Shown: one piece after another, positions 9,523 through 18,566 of the stretch | Layout: every line of letters starts with the position of its first letter | Position numbering within the stretch: the stretch's first letter is position 1 | Assembly (NCBI RefSeq): GCF_003480915.1 | Contig: NZ_QUKD01000002.1 | Span: 614,091-678,090 of the forward strand | Direction of reading: 5' to 3' | Source of the DNA: Parabacteroides sp. TM07-1AC | GTDB lineage: Bacteria; Bacteroidota; Bacteroidia; Bacteroidales; Tannerellaceae | DNA length: 64,000 nucleotides | Notes under the pieces: generated by a model | Seen by the model: the letters and a program-made list of their open reading frames with translations, nothing else | Databases searched by the model: none | What the model was told of the DNA's origin: nothing | Made by a program: the position numbers and the translations under genes

Positions 9523-9583
9523 CAAATGTAGAGCTAGTGAATGACTTATGGATTCAAAGAAATATCATAGCACTATTTTGAAT
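9523..9583 (-). promoter_or_regulatory. Operator M2 and promoter of the DUF4469 gene
   Basis: The operator block (9562-9583, core TAGCACTATTTTGAA on the + strand) is followed on the reverse strand, after exactly 37 bp, by TACATTTG at 9530-9523, 61 bp before the DUF4469 start. Spacing and orientation match M1 and M3. The same block also lies 40 bp before the rightward TATATTTG box of the AraC gene, so it may affect both directions. Confidence 0.7.
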
Positions 9584-9622
9584 GTTTTTTTCAGATAAAT
9601 ACTTCTATTCTTACTTTCTTGC

Positions 9623-9630
9623 TATATTTG
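9623..9630 (+). promoter_or_regulatory. -7 box of the AraC gene at 9663
   Basis: TATATTTG matches TAnnTTTG and lies 32 bp before the ATG. No clear -33 TTTG partner was seen. Operator M2 lies upstream in the opposite orientation to its use at the DUF4469 gene. Confidence 0.5.
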
Positions 9631-9662
9631 TCCCGTACATATCCTTAAAATCGATGACATAG

Positions 9663-10532
9663 ATGAGAAACAGAGAAATCAGCCGTTTGATATTAGACAT
9701 GAAAAAACATGGGATAGAAGTTTTTGACGAATTTGGCAGATATAATTATGTTAACACGCAAACGATACTTCCCACTCATACCCACTCGGATATGATCGAA
9801 ATTTGTTATTTGGCAAAAGGAAGTCAGGAATACTTCGTTGGCAACAACACATTCAGATTATATGGAGGAGACATTTTCATTGCTTTTCCCAATGAAATAC
9901 ATGGAACAGGTGAGGTTCCTGAAGAAAAAGGCGTTCTTTACTGGATGGTTCTGAAAAGACCTGAAGAGGAAAAAGATTATTTAGGATTAAACTATCCGGA
10001 TGCCTTTGAACTATTTTCCAGACTGTTGCAACTGCCTAAACGACTCTTCAAAGGAGGAAGTGAATGTGAGCGTTTGCTTCAAAAAATCATACAAATTTAC
10101 TTTCAAAACAAAGATCCTCTAAGTAAGATGGAGCTAAACAATCTACTCGTATCCCTTTTACTTCACATCATACATGCTGGAGAAAAAAGTTCAGGGAGGG
10201 CATACAGTGACCGCATAACAAAAATCATCTATTATATAGATGAAAACCTCTTTGAAATACTGGATCTGGAATTTCTTGCAGATAAATGTAATCTCTCCGT
10301 ATCCAGGTTCAAACATCTGTTTAAAGAAGAAACAGGTATACCTCCTTCCGAATACATCATCCGTAAAAAAATAGAAAAAGCACACGAAATGATGGAAGAT
10401 AGCAAATTCTCAATCAAAGACATCGCTTATGATCTCGGTTTTTCTTCGCCTGCTTATTTCTCCACTGTATTCAAACAATACAATGGTTATTCTCCCACTT
10501 TTCATAAAAAGAAAAACAATACTTCAAAATAG
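9663..10532 (+). CDS. AraC-family regulator of PUL 1
   Basis: A 289-aa regulator. Residues about 30-110 form a cupin sensor (LPTHTHSDMIEICYLAKGSQEYFVGN), and 190-285 two AraC helix-turn-helix units (LEFLADKCNLSVSRFKHLFK and IKDIAYDLGFSSPAYFSTVF). It is divergent from the DUF4469/SusC1 unit and 65 bp ahead of the MFS gene. The only TAGCACTATTT blocks I found in the window lie around this gene and before DUF5009-GH89, so I infer it binds them. The third block overlaps its own last codons. A mono- or disaccharide effector is likely, but not readable from sequence. Confidence 0.92.
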   Translation: MRNREISRLILDMKKHGIEVFDEFGRYNYVNTQTILPTHTHSDMIEICYLAKGSQEYFVGNNTFRLYGGDIFIAFPNEIHGTGEVPEEKGVLYWMVLKRPEEEKDYLGLNYPDAFELFSRLLQLPKRLFKGGSECERLLQKIIQIYFQNKDPLSKMELNNLLVSLLLHIIHAGEKSSGRAYSDRITKIIYYIDENLFEILDLEFLADKCNLSVSRFKHLFKEETGIPPSEYIIRKKIEKAHEMMEDSKFSIKDIAYDLGFSSPAYFSTVFKQYNGYSPTFHKKKNNTSK

Positions 10533-10582
10533 TGCTATAATACAGTATTTAAATATAAATTAATCCATTGGAGTTACTTTTG
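10522..10582 (+). promoter_or_regulatory. Operator M3 and promoter of the MFS/URO-D operon
   Basis: TTCAAAATAGTGCTATAATA begins at 10523, overlapping the AraC stop codon. After GTGCTA come exactly 37 bp and then TACTTTTG (TAnnTTTG) at 10575-10582, 15 bp before the MFS start, giving a very short leader. Arrangement is identical to M1 and M2. Confidence 0.72.
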
Positions 10583-10597
10583 TGAAAAAATAATTCC

Positions 10598-11926
10598 ATG
10601 AAGACACATATCTTATATTTTTGGATAGCCATACTGGGCGGAATGCTTTTCGGTTACGATACAGCTGTAATTAATGGAGCTATGCCGTTTTTTACTTCTC
10701 ATTTCAATCTGTCGGATGCTATGGTCGGCTGGTCGGTCAGTTCCGGTCTAGTTGGATGTATCATTGGAGCGACATTTGCCAGCTGGCCTACTGATAAGTT
10801 TGGTCGCAGAGATACAATGAAAATGGCAGCTTTATTATTTTTTATATCTTCATTGGGAACCGGATTCGCCTATGACTTTACAATGTTCGTCATTGCCAGA
10901 ATATTAGGAGGTATTGCCGTTGGAGTAGTTTCCGTTACAATGCCTATTTATCTTTCGGAAATCACACCGCCCGAAAAACGAGGTAGCTCAACCATCAACT
11001 TTCAATTAGGAGTTGTCGTCGGTATATTAGCAGCTTTCTTCGTCGATTATCTATTAATTGACACTGGGGAACATAACTGGCGTTATATGTTTTTATCGAT
11101 GGCTATTCCTTCCGGGCTTTTCTTTTTATTATTACTTAAAGCACAGCGCAGTCCCCGATGGCTTGTTCAGCGAGAATATATACAAGAAGCAGAAGTTGTA
11201 TTATCCGGATATAATTCACCAGAAACTAGCAGGAGATTAATCAAGGAGATACAAACCTCTCTCCATAAACAAGATCCTAATAAACAAGTGCACATACCTT
11301 TATTCAGAAAGCCCAATCTACAATTCATGCTGATAGGCATTGCGGTCGGTGTTTTCAGTCAATTATCCGGTATAGCCATCGTCATGTATTATGCGACCGA
11401 TATATTCAGAGCTGCAGGATTTTCAACAGACGCTGCTATCGGGCAAACAGTTATCATCGGCTTGACTAATCTGACATTTACTTTACTGGCAAAATCTTTG
11501 ATAGATAAATTGGGACGAAGGAAGCTCCTTCTCTTCGGTACGGCTGGTATGTCCATTGTGCTGGCAGTATTAGCATTATCTTATTTCAATACAGGATTCC
11601 CGGCGTGGATATTATTAGTGTCTCTGGTAAGTTTCGTTGCCCTATTTGCCTCTTCCATGGGAGCTGTTTCCTGGGTTTTATTGGGAGAAATATTCCCGAA
11701 TAGCATCCGGTCGCAAGGTATGTCGATTGGCTCTCTCTCAAACTGGATCGTGAACGGAGGAATCTCATTTCTGTTCCCTATTGCAACCGGAGCATTACCG
11801 AATGGCGGAGGATATTGTTTTGCGTTCTTCTCTATTACAACCCTCGCCGGATACTTTTTCTTTAAGAAATATCTGTTTGAAACAAGAAACAAATCACTGG
11901 AAGAAATCGAAAAAGAAAACTCATAA
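10598..11926 (+). CDS. MFS sugar porter
   Basis: A 442-aa inner-membrane protein with twelve predicted helices and sugar-porter signatures: GGMLFGYDTAVINGA in helix 1, DKFGRRD after helix 2, ITPPEKRGSS, SPRWLV, QLSGIAIVMYYATDIF in helix 7, and DKLGRRKLL in the second half. These mark the XylE/GalP-type proton-sugar symporters. It follows the AraC gene and has its own operator M3 and promoter, and the URO-D-like gene follows after 11 bp. It probably imports the monosaccharide freed in the periplasm by the PUL 1 enzymes. The exact sugar is unknown. Confidence 0.94.
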   Translation: MKTHILYFWIAILGGMLFGYDTAVINGAMPFFTSHFNLSDAMVGWSVSSGLVGCIIGATFASWPTDKFGRRDTMKMAALLFFISSLGTGFAYDFTMFVIARILGGIAVGVVSVTMPIYLSEITPPEKRGSSTINFQLGVVVGILAAFFVDYLLIDTGEHNWRYMFLSMAIPSGLFFLLLLKAQRSPRWLVQREYIQEAEVVLSGYNSPETSRRLIKEIQTSLHKQDPNKQVHIPLFRKPNLQFMLIGIAVGVFSQLSGIAIVMYYATDIFRAAGFSTDAAIGQTVIIGLTNLTFTLLAKSLIDKLGRRKLLLFGTAGMSIVLAVLALSYFNTGFPAWILLVSLVSFVALFASSMGAVSWVLLGEIFPNSIRSQGMSIGSLSNWIVNGGISFLFPIATGALPNGGGYCFAFFSITTLAGYFFFKKYLFETRNKSLEEIEKENS

Positions 11927-11937
11927 ATAGAATTAAC

Positions 11938-12963
11938 ATGACAGGATACGAAAGAATCCAAGCGGCTCTTTCCGGCAAGCAACCGGACAAAACCCCAATA
12001 ATGCTGCACAATTTTATGCTAGCTGTCAGCGAAGCCGGATACACGATGGAACAGTTCCGCAACGACCCACGAGTGATAGCCGAATGCTTTATCCGTGCCG
12101 TAGAAAAATATCAATATGACGGTGTTGTAGTAGATATCGACACGGTTACACTCGCTGGTGCGTGTGGCGTAAACGTCGACTTTCCGGAGACAGAGCCGGC
12201 TCGCTCTCATGAAGGAATCTTAGCATCATTGGCTGAAGTCGGTCAATTAAAACCGGTAGACATACAAAGTTACCGATACGCAAATATCTGGTGTGAAGCT
12301 GTAACCTTATTAAAAACTCACTTCAAAGGTGAAATTTATATACGTGGGAATTGTGACCAGGCACCATTCTCGTTGGCGACAATGCTCCGCGGCGTAGAGA
12401 ATATGATGATAGACTTATGCCTGGAAGAGGAAGAATCTGTTTTTGCACTACTGGACTATTGTTATGAAGCGACTTCACAATTTATTCGAATGATGAAAGA
12501 AGCCGGAGCCGATATGGTTTCAAACGGTGATAGTCCGGCCGGTCCTTCTATGTTATCTCCTGATATGTACGGAAGGTTCGCACTCCCATACGAAAAGAAA
12601 GTTTGTGAATACGCTCATCAATTGGAAATCCCATATCTGTTACATATTTGTGGTAATACGGATATTATTATCGATCAAATGATTACATGTGGAGCTGATG
12701 TACTGGAACTGGATTATAAAACGAACATCCATCTGGCGGAAGAAAAAATGCGTGGAACAACAGTTTTTGCCGGAAATATTGATCCAGCCGGAGTACTGGC
12801 ATTCGGTACACCTCAGTTAGTTAGAGAAAAGACCTCAGAATTACTAGACATATTCAAAGACAATCCCCGATTTATATTAAATGCCGGTTGTGCCATTCCC
12901 TCAACAACACCTTCTGAGAACCTGTTCGCAATGATTCAGACAGCACGGGAGTATACTTACTAA
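11938..12963 (+). CDS. URO-D superfamily protein, MtaA/MtbA-like methyltransferase candidate
   Basis: A 341-aa cytoplasmic TIM-barrel protein of the uroporphyrinogen decarboxylase superfamily. It shows His236-x-Cys238 (LLHICGN) and Cys318 (LNAGCAIP), the HxC...C zinc ligands of corrinoid:coenzyme M methyltransferases such as MtaA and MtbA rather than heme enzymes. It lies 11 bp after the MFS gene in a sugar-regulated operon with no heme or corrinoid gene nearby. A role in a methyl transfer or in handling a methylated sugar or glycoside is possible, but no partner corrinoid protein is seen. True uroporphyrinogen decarboxylase activity is unlikely given the context. Confidence 0.82.
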   Translation: MTGYERIQAALSGKQPDKTPIMLHNFMLAVSEAGYTMEQFRNDPRVIAECFIRAVEKYQYDGVVVDIDTVTLAGACGVNVDFPETEPARSHEGILASLAEVGQLKPVDIQSYRYANIWCEAVTLLKTHFKGEIYIRGNCDQAPFSLATMLRGVENMMIDLCLEEEESVFALLDYCYEATSQFIRMMKEAGADMVSNGDSPAGPSMLSPDMYGRFALPYEKKVCEYAHQLEIPYLLHICGNTDIIIDQMITCGADVLELDYKTNIHLAEEKMRGTTVFAGNIDPAGVLAFGTPQLVREKTSELLDIFKDNPRFILNAGCAIPSTTPSENLFAMIQTAREYTY

Positions 12964-12974
12964 CTTACAAAAAT

Positions 12975-13038
12975 AGGACAGTAGTGTGGGGACTCCTAAC
13001 ACTACTGTCCTGAATAGGGTAACACTACTGTGCTACCC
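12975..13038. terminator. Bidirectional terminator between convergent genes
   Basis: AGGACAGTAGTG (12975-12986) pairs perfectly with CACTACTGTCCT (13000-13011). A second stem GGGTA / TACCC (13017-13021 with 13034-13038) follows. The sequence CACTACT occurs three times (13000, 13023, 13046), giving alternative pairings. It separates the rightward URO-D gene from the leftward GH38-like gene. Confidence 0.75.
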
Positions 13039-13069
13039 CTGCTAGCACTACTATCTCAAAAAACGCTTC

Positions 13070-15964
13070 TTAGTATTCCAATCTCAATGTGATTTGTCCG
13101 TACGGAGCCATTACCAAATTGCCGTCAGTTCTTTCTCCGGCTATCTCCTCCCGATCGCAGACAGAGACACGTGCCGGGGTCTTATTAGGAAAAGATAGTT
13201 TTACACTTTCCTCCTTGTCGGACAGGGAACGGAGACGGACGATCAAAGTATGATCGGTTTCCAGGGACTTGATAATTGTCGAGTAAACCTTCTGGTTGTC
13301 GATAGCGATCAAAGGCTGTACCTGCGGATCTTTGTCGGCCGTAACATATACCAGCGGCTGAGACTGTTCCATACCGAAACGGTTGGCTTCTACCACATCG
13401 TAGGCTTTGTGCGGATACAAACGATAACGGAACTGAACAGGACCATCCTGTGTCAACGGGAAGTTGGTATGCCAGTGATTATTCATCGCCCAGGAATAGA
13501 CTGTTGAACTGGGTTCAAGTTTGGTTACCCAGTTTCCCTGGCCTCCCCAGCCCATTGCGATATTGGCATAACGATCGCCATATTCAAACAATGGAGCATC
13601 CAGTGAACACCAGGTCACGCCATGTGTCGCATTCGAAACATCCAGCCATCGTTGCATCGCCAGCCAGTTACGGTTACCTTGCGGCCACTGGTCTTTCTCC
13701 ACTTCCATCACGCCCCACGGAATATCCACGCGAGTCTTTGAATTCGGTAGATTGAAGGCAAAGCCAAAATGAATGCCGTCTTTCTCCACCAAAGGCAATT
13801 TATCTACGACATTGGAGATTTCCACCCACGGCTGCCCAGCCTGCAAACGGACAGAACGGGAGACACTCCGACAACCGGTTGCCTTCGATGTTACACACAG
13901 TTCTACAGCCAAAGGACCTTCTTCGACGACGGATACAGACAATACCGTATCCGCTTGCGGAGCATCCACATTCGCCGGTAACCAGGAGAAGGTATTGGCT
14001 CCCTGGGCGATATAGTTATATTCAGAACCTTTCTTCAATAAAGAAACTATATTACCGGTTGCCCGATCCACATGAACCGTCAGACAATCGTTCTTCAGTG
14101 TCGTTCCTTCTATTTTACAACTGCCCGACAAAGAGCATTTGCCTTCCACTACACGGAAATGACGGGAACTCAGTGCAGGTACTTCCGGCACATAGACCAA
14201 CAACTCACCGGTAGAAAGACGTTGGGAAAGAAGCTCTTTACCATTCTGATCGACTACTTTATCCCCTTTCAGACTTTCTTTTGCCGTCAGCCTAATCACA
14301 CCGCTCTGCGGCCATGAATGCGTATTAAAGACAGCGATACCTCCGTTTGACGGACCTTCCTTAGGCCCCAATGCCCCATTCGACTTATCCGTGGCAGGAG
14401 CCAGCGATTCATCCAGCATATCGATCGAACGGTCTTCGGCTTCATGGAAGTAAGACTGTTTCACTTTCCAGATGGCATCCTGGAAATAGGGTTCGGTTGG
14501 GTTCTCAAAACACCAGGTATGTTCCGAACCTAACAGGATATAACGCCAGGCCTCATCGAAATCTTCGCGCGGAGCTTTTCCTCCGTCTGCCAGCATGGAC
14601 CAAATTGTTTCTGCCTGCACCAATTTCTCCTTGGCATTCCGGTTCTTGGCTGTCAGGCCAGCAGCCGTACCCAGACCGTCCGTCCAGTATTCGGTATAGT
14701 CACCGGAAACGACCGGCAACTGGTCACCGTACTTCTCTTCTATCATCGACATGATTTCATGACCGCCGCTGATAATGATTTTCGGATAAGCATATTTCTC
14801 ATTCCACTCTTTCACCGCAAAAGGGACATCGGCATCCAGCGGATTATTATCCCACAACGACCAGGAAAGAACGGTATAATCATACGGATAATTCTCTTTT
14901 TCCAACACCGTCAGTTTCTCGGTAAAATCGACATTGGCATATCCCATACGGATCACTTTCGGCACTTTTGCCGGGTCACGTTGTCCGAACCACGGACGTC
15001 CGGTCTCTCCGCCTTTTCCCATACTGCCGCTATTAGCATAACCGCCCGGCTGAAGGAACAAGACTTTCGACTTGCCGTCGGGACCTACCCACCAAAAGGG
15101 TTTTCCATCCATATTCTTATGAGCATTTCCTGCGCGGTCAGTATTCGGCCATGAGATAATATACTTAACACCCTCCTGTGCCATGACCGGAATCAATCCC
15201 CACGACATACCCGGTATATCGAACTGCTGGAAAACATCCGAAGGAACTCCGCTCAACCGTTGCATCTCGCGGGTAAACTTGAAGACATGGAACAATTCCT
15301 CATCGGCACAGGTACTGGTATTCAGATTCAGATAGCTGGCATCCAAACATATCTGCCCTTTCTTCATGGACTCAACCAGTTCATCCCGCATCTCCGGATT
15401 GGATTGCCACAACCGCTCCATAGGCCAGCCTACTTCCGGATTCCAGACAAAACGGGCACCGTCGGGATGATTCTTCGTCTCTTCCGCCAGTTTTATTCCT
15501 TCAATGATATTGTTTTTATGAAGCTGCTCTACGTTCTTATGCGTATTTGTATAACCTATATCCACGTGGGCATGGTTGTACAGATAAACATTCCAGTGAC
15601 GCATAGGGGTAATACTGACCTTTTGCTTGTATGTCTTATCCGCCCCACGGAGGACAAATGTGACTTCCGACTTCTTCTCTGTAGGTACTGTGGCAGGTAA
15701 CATAACATCTACTTCTGTCGAGTCTTTCGCATTCAATACAAAATGGTTCTTTTCTGTTTTCCCCTTGGTTATCACTTCGACCGAAAGATCACCTTTCAGT
15801 TCCTCTCCTTTCAACCGAACCGTTACAATACGTCCGGGTGCACCGTCGGCCCTGTAACCGTAAAGCGGGCGTACGATATAATCGATCGCACCGGGTTTTA
15901 TGTCAGCCTGAACGGTGGCAGATAACGCTGATATCAATAAACAGATTCCTATTCGCTTTTTCAT
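13070..15964 (-). CDS. GH38-like secreted protein (putative alpha-mannosidase superfamily)
   Basis: A 964-aa protein with signal peptide MKKRIGICLLISALSATVQA. After an N-terminal beta domain (25-120) comes a GH38-type barrel starting YNHAHVDIGYTNTH: His133 and Asp135 fit the HxD zinc ligands. QQFDIPGMSWG holds the aspartate at the nucleophile position, and LLGSEHTWC supplies a further candidate zinc histidine. The C-terminal half is beta-rich, as in clan members. It lies 111 bp downstream of the GH3 gene in the same direction and is probably co-transcribed from site A. The fold assignment is good; mannose specificity is not shown, because many Bacteroidales relatives are uncharacterised. Confidence 0.8.
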   Translation of the reverse strand: MKKRIGICLLISALSATVQADIKPGAIDYIVRPLYGYRADGAPGRIVTVRLKGEELKGDLSVEVITKGKTEKNHFVLNAKDSTEVDVMLPATVPTEKKSEVTFVLRGADKTYKQKVSITPMRHWNVYLYNHAHVDIGYTNTHKNVEQLHKNNIIEGIKLAEETKNHPDGARFVWNPEVGWPMERLWQSNPEMRDELVESMKKGQICLDASYLNLNTSTCADEELFHVFKFTREMQRLSGVPSDVFQQFDIPGMSWGLIPVMAQEGVKYIISWPNTDRAGNAHKNMDGKPFWWVGPDGKSKVLFLQPGGYANSGSMGKGGETGRPWFGQRDPAKVPKVIRMGYANVDFTEKLTVLEKENYPYDYTVLSWSLWDNNPLDADVPFAVKEWNEKYAYPKIIISGGHEIMSMIEEKYGDQLPVVSGDYTEYWTDGLGTAAGLTAKNRNAKEKLVQAETIWSMLADGGKAPREDFDEAWRYILLGSEHTWCFENPTEPYFQDAIWKVKQSYFHEAEDRSIDMLDESLAPATDKSNGALGPKEGPSNGGIAVFNTHSWPQSGVIRLTAKESLKGDKVVDQNGKELLSQRLSTGELLVYVPEVPALSSRHFRVVEGKCSLSGSCKIEGTTLKNDCLTVHVDRATGNIVSLLKKGSEYNYIAQGANTFSWLPANVDAPQADTVLSVSVVEEGPLAVELCVTSKATGCRSVSRSVRLQAGQPWVEISNVVDKLPLVEKDGIHFGFAFNLPNSKTRVDIPWGVMEVEKDQWPQGNRNWLAMQRWLDVSNATHGVTWCSLDAPLFEYGDRYANIAMGWGGQGNWVTKLEPSSTVYSWAMNNHWHTNFPLTQDGPVQFRYRLYPHKAYDVVEANRFGMEQSQPLVYVTADKDPQVQPLIAIDNQKVYSTIIKSLETDHTLIVRLRSLSDKEESVKLSFPNKTPARVSVCDREEIAGERTDGNLVMAPYGQITLRLEY

Positions 15965-16075
15965 TATACTACTTATTAGATTAGCAATTTATTTATCATA
16001 CAAAATAAAGACGTTCTTACTTACTGTACAATAGACATTATTATTGTTTACTTGTACTATCTTGCGATATCTCGT

Positions 16076-18418
16076 TTACATCACCTCAAAACTGCCATCC
16101 AACCTGATATCCTCAACCGAAGAACCTATCATCACCTTAAACTCGCCCGGCTCCAATACTTTCTTCATCTCCGGATTCCATACCTTCAGATCTTCCTTTT
16201 TCACGACAAGCTCGATTGTCTTTGTCTCACCAGCTTTAAGATATACTTTCTTAAAAGCTTTAAGAGCCTTTAGCGACGTACTGGTGCTACTCACCATATC
16301 ACGGATGTATAACTGCGTGACCTCTGCCCCGTCACGCTTACCTGTGTTGGCTAGTTCGCAAGTAACCTTCACCACATCGTCCGCTTCTTTTATATGCATG
16401 TTTTTATATTCGAATGTAGTATAGCTCATACCATGACCAAAGCAGAACAAGGGTTTCGGATGTGCAAAGACATAATCACGACCGGGATTTTCCGGCGTAC
16501 CCGGACTCTTGTAGAACCCTCTGGCAGATGGTTTCTGAGCAGCATACATAGGTATATGCCCTGTCGTTGGAGGAAAGGTCATGCTAAGACGACCGGAAGG
16601 ATTGACCTCTCCAAACAGTATACGCGCTACAGCCTCTCCACCTCTCTCTCCCGGATACCAGGCTTCGACAACCGCATTCACCTTCTTCGCCTCTTCACCA
16701 ATCGTCAGCGGACGACCGTTTATCATCACAAGCACGATCGGTTTACCGGTAGCGGCAACGGCTTCGAGCAGTTGTGGCTGAACACCTGGAAAATCCAATT
16801 CGTTACGATCATAGCCTTCACCGCACGTAGCCAGTTCTTTGGAGTTTTCATCACCCCAGCCAATACCCGAAAGTGTTTGGCTTGTACCACCCAGCACCAA
16901 AACAACCGCATCACTATTCTTTGCAATCTCTACTGCCGAAGCGATACTGTCGGTAAACAACGATGTGATACCACAGCCGAGAGCGTAATTGACCTTTACC
17001 TCATCCCCTAGGTATTCCCTTAATCCCTGAAGGACAGTAACACCATAGTCGTTATTTTTTGTAGGACTGTAATCACCAAACTGCACTTTATCGGCATTCG
17101 GACCGATCACAGCCAAAGATTTCAGTTTGCTTTTATCCAATGGCAGTATGTTATCATTATTTTGTAACAAAACAATAGACTCCTCAGCTATACGCCTTGC
17201 CAAATCCACATTTTCCTTCGTATGGACTTTCTGTTGATCGTTTTTATGCACTTTAAAGGGACGATCGAACAACCCCATTTTAAATTTCATCGTAAGAACA
17301 CACCTTACACGCTCGTCGATAACCGACTCAGGTAACCGACCCTCCTTGACAAGTTCTACCAAATGTTTATATCCGTATGCACTGGGAGCTTCCACATCCA
17401 CTCCGGCTGTTATGGCCTGAAAGCCTGTTTCCTTTGGTCCGTCGGCTGTATGGTGGAGATAATTCATCATGCCTATAGCCCCATAGTCAGAGAAGATATA
17501 TCCTTTGAATCCCCATTCATCGCGAAGTACATCCTTCAACAACCATTTACTGGCATGAATAGGCACACCGTCTATCTCATGGTAACCAGGCATAATACTA
17601 TAGATATTAGCCTCTTTCACTGCTGCCTCAAAAGGATACAGGTGATCTTCCCTCAATTCTCTTTCTCCAACCAATGCCGGAGCAATATTAATTCCGGCTT
17701 CCGGTTTGGAATAGGCAACAAAGTGCTTTCCCATAGCTGCCAGCTTCCCGGGAGCTATCCCCTTTGCGGACTGTACCGGCTCACCTTGTAACCCTTTCAC
17801 GAAAGCTACCCCCATCTCCTTTACCAGATAAGGGTCCTCCCCATAGCATTCTTCGACACGTCCATAGCGGGGATCCCTGGCTATGTCGAACAAAGGAGAA
17901 AGAGCCTGATCCACACCGGCGAGCAGGGCTTCCTCGGCTATCACGCCAGCCATTTCCTGGATCAACTCCGGATTCCATGTCGAGCCCAAGCCGATCGATT
18001 GAGGGAAAATAGTTGCCCCCAGTGCCATATGTCCGTGCAAGCACTCGGCAATCTGAATGGCGGGGATACCCAACCGGGTCTTTGTCCGCAGATATTGGTC
18101 GGCTGCTTCCGAATAAACCGCAATCTTTTCGTGTTCGATAAAGGGACTTTCCAGGCAACCGATACTCTCACCATTGAAAAGGGAATCCAAGGAACCGACC
18201 GTCACCTTTCCCTTTTTGTCTATTTTCAGCCGGTTCAGACTTTTCATATTCAACTGGCCTACTTTTTCTTCCAACGTCATACGTCCCAGCAAATCACTGA
18301 CGCGTTGTTCTACGGATAATTTCGGATTTTTGTAAGGAAAATCTGACGTGGCCGCCAGAGAATGAATGCCTAAACTACAACTTAGGGATAGGCATAACAG
18401 CATTGTTTTTCTTTTCAT
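16076..18418 (-). CDS. GH3 beta-glycosidase
   Basis: A 780-aa enzyme with signal peptide MKRKTMLLCLSLSCSLGIHS. It has the N-terminal GH3 barrel (RMTLEEKVGQLN, KHF at 231-233, and SDYG with Asp311 the nucleophile), the alpha/beta sandwich (GRPLTIGEEAKKVNAVVEAWYPGERGG split over 555-590) and a C-terminal FnIII-like domain after FGHGMSYTTFEY. GH3 members act on beta-glucosides or beta-xylosides. An ATG nine codons upstream leaves almost no leader after the promoter box, so the signal-peptide start was preferred. Site A and a TATTTTTG box lie directly ahead, and the GH38-like gene follows. Confidence 0.95.
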   Translation of the reverse strand: MKRKTMLLCLSLSCSLGIHSLAATSDFPYKNPKLSVEQRVSDLLGRMTLEEKVGQLNMKSLNRLKIDKKGKVTVGSLDSLFNGESIGCLESPFIEHEKIAVYSEAADQYLRTKTRLGIPAIQIAECLHGHMALGATIFPQSIGLGSTWNPELIQEMAGVIAEEALLAGVDQALSPLFDIARDPRYGRVEECYGEDPYLVKEMGVAFVKGLQGEPVQSAKGIAPGKLAAMGKHFVAYSKPEAGINIAPALVGERELREDHLYPFEAAVKEANIYSIMPGYHEIDGVPIHASKWLLKDVLRDEWGFKGYIFSDYGAIGMMNYLHHTADGPKETGFQAITAGVDVEAPSAYGYKHLVELVKEGRLPESVIDERVRCVLTMKFKMGLFDRPFKVHKNDQQKVHTKENVDLARRIAEESIVLLQNNDNILPLDKSKLKSLAVIGPNADKVQFGDYSPTKNNDYGVTVLQGLREYLGDEVKVNYALGCGITSLFTDSIASAVEIAKNSDAVVLVLGGTSQTLSGIGWGDENSKELATCGEGYDRNELDFPGVQPQLLEAVAATGKPIVLVMINGRPLTIGEEAKKVNAVVEAWYPGERGGEAVARILFGEVNPSGRLSMTFPPTTGHIPMYAAQKPSARGFYKSPGTPENPGRDYVFAHPKPLFCFGHGMSYTTFEYKNMHIKEADDVVKVTCELANTGKRDGAEVTQLYIRDMVSSTSTSLKALKAFKKVYLKAGETKTIELVVKKEDLKVWNPEMKKVLEPGEFKVMIGSSVEDIRLDGSFEVM

Positions 18419-18463
18419 GATATCGTTTGTTTTTCTATACTGCACATGAAGTGTAAGTTAAAA

Positions 18464-18533
18464 CAAAAATATAAATAACCATTTCGATAATAAATAGCAA
18501 ATAATTGCTTATTCCGTGGATTATTATTGCTTA
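18464..18533 (-). promoter_or_regulatory. Site A: operator and promoter of the GH3 / GH38-like operon
   Basis: A 41-bp bipartite block (18493-18533) contains AATAGCAAATAATTGC and GGATTATTATTGCTTA. TTGCTTA is repeated 22 bp apart, two helical turns, as expected for AraC-type direct half-sites. Going leftward, 21 bp separate it from TATTTTTG at 18471-18464. Sites B and C share both block and spacing. It lies in the 148-bp gap shared with the divergent AraC gene and may also autoregulate it. Confidence 0.78.
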
Positions 18534-18566
18534 CTTTACAGTGTCAACCCGATTATTATATGTATT

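Noticed and set aside
1..12963. Assigning PUL 1 to heparan sulfate
   Set aside because: Only the GH89/HGSNAT-like pair hints at it. No heparin lyase, unsaturated uronidase or sulfatase is seen in this locus.
16036..16053. A fourth copy of the 41-bp site before the GH38-like gene (ATTATTATTGTTTACTT)
   Set aside because: Only the second half matches. The first half and a TAnnTTTG box at the 21-bp spacing are absent, so it may be chance in AT-rich sequence.
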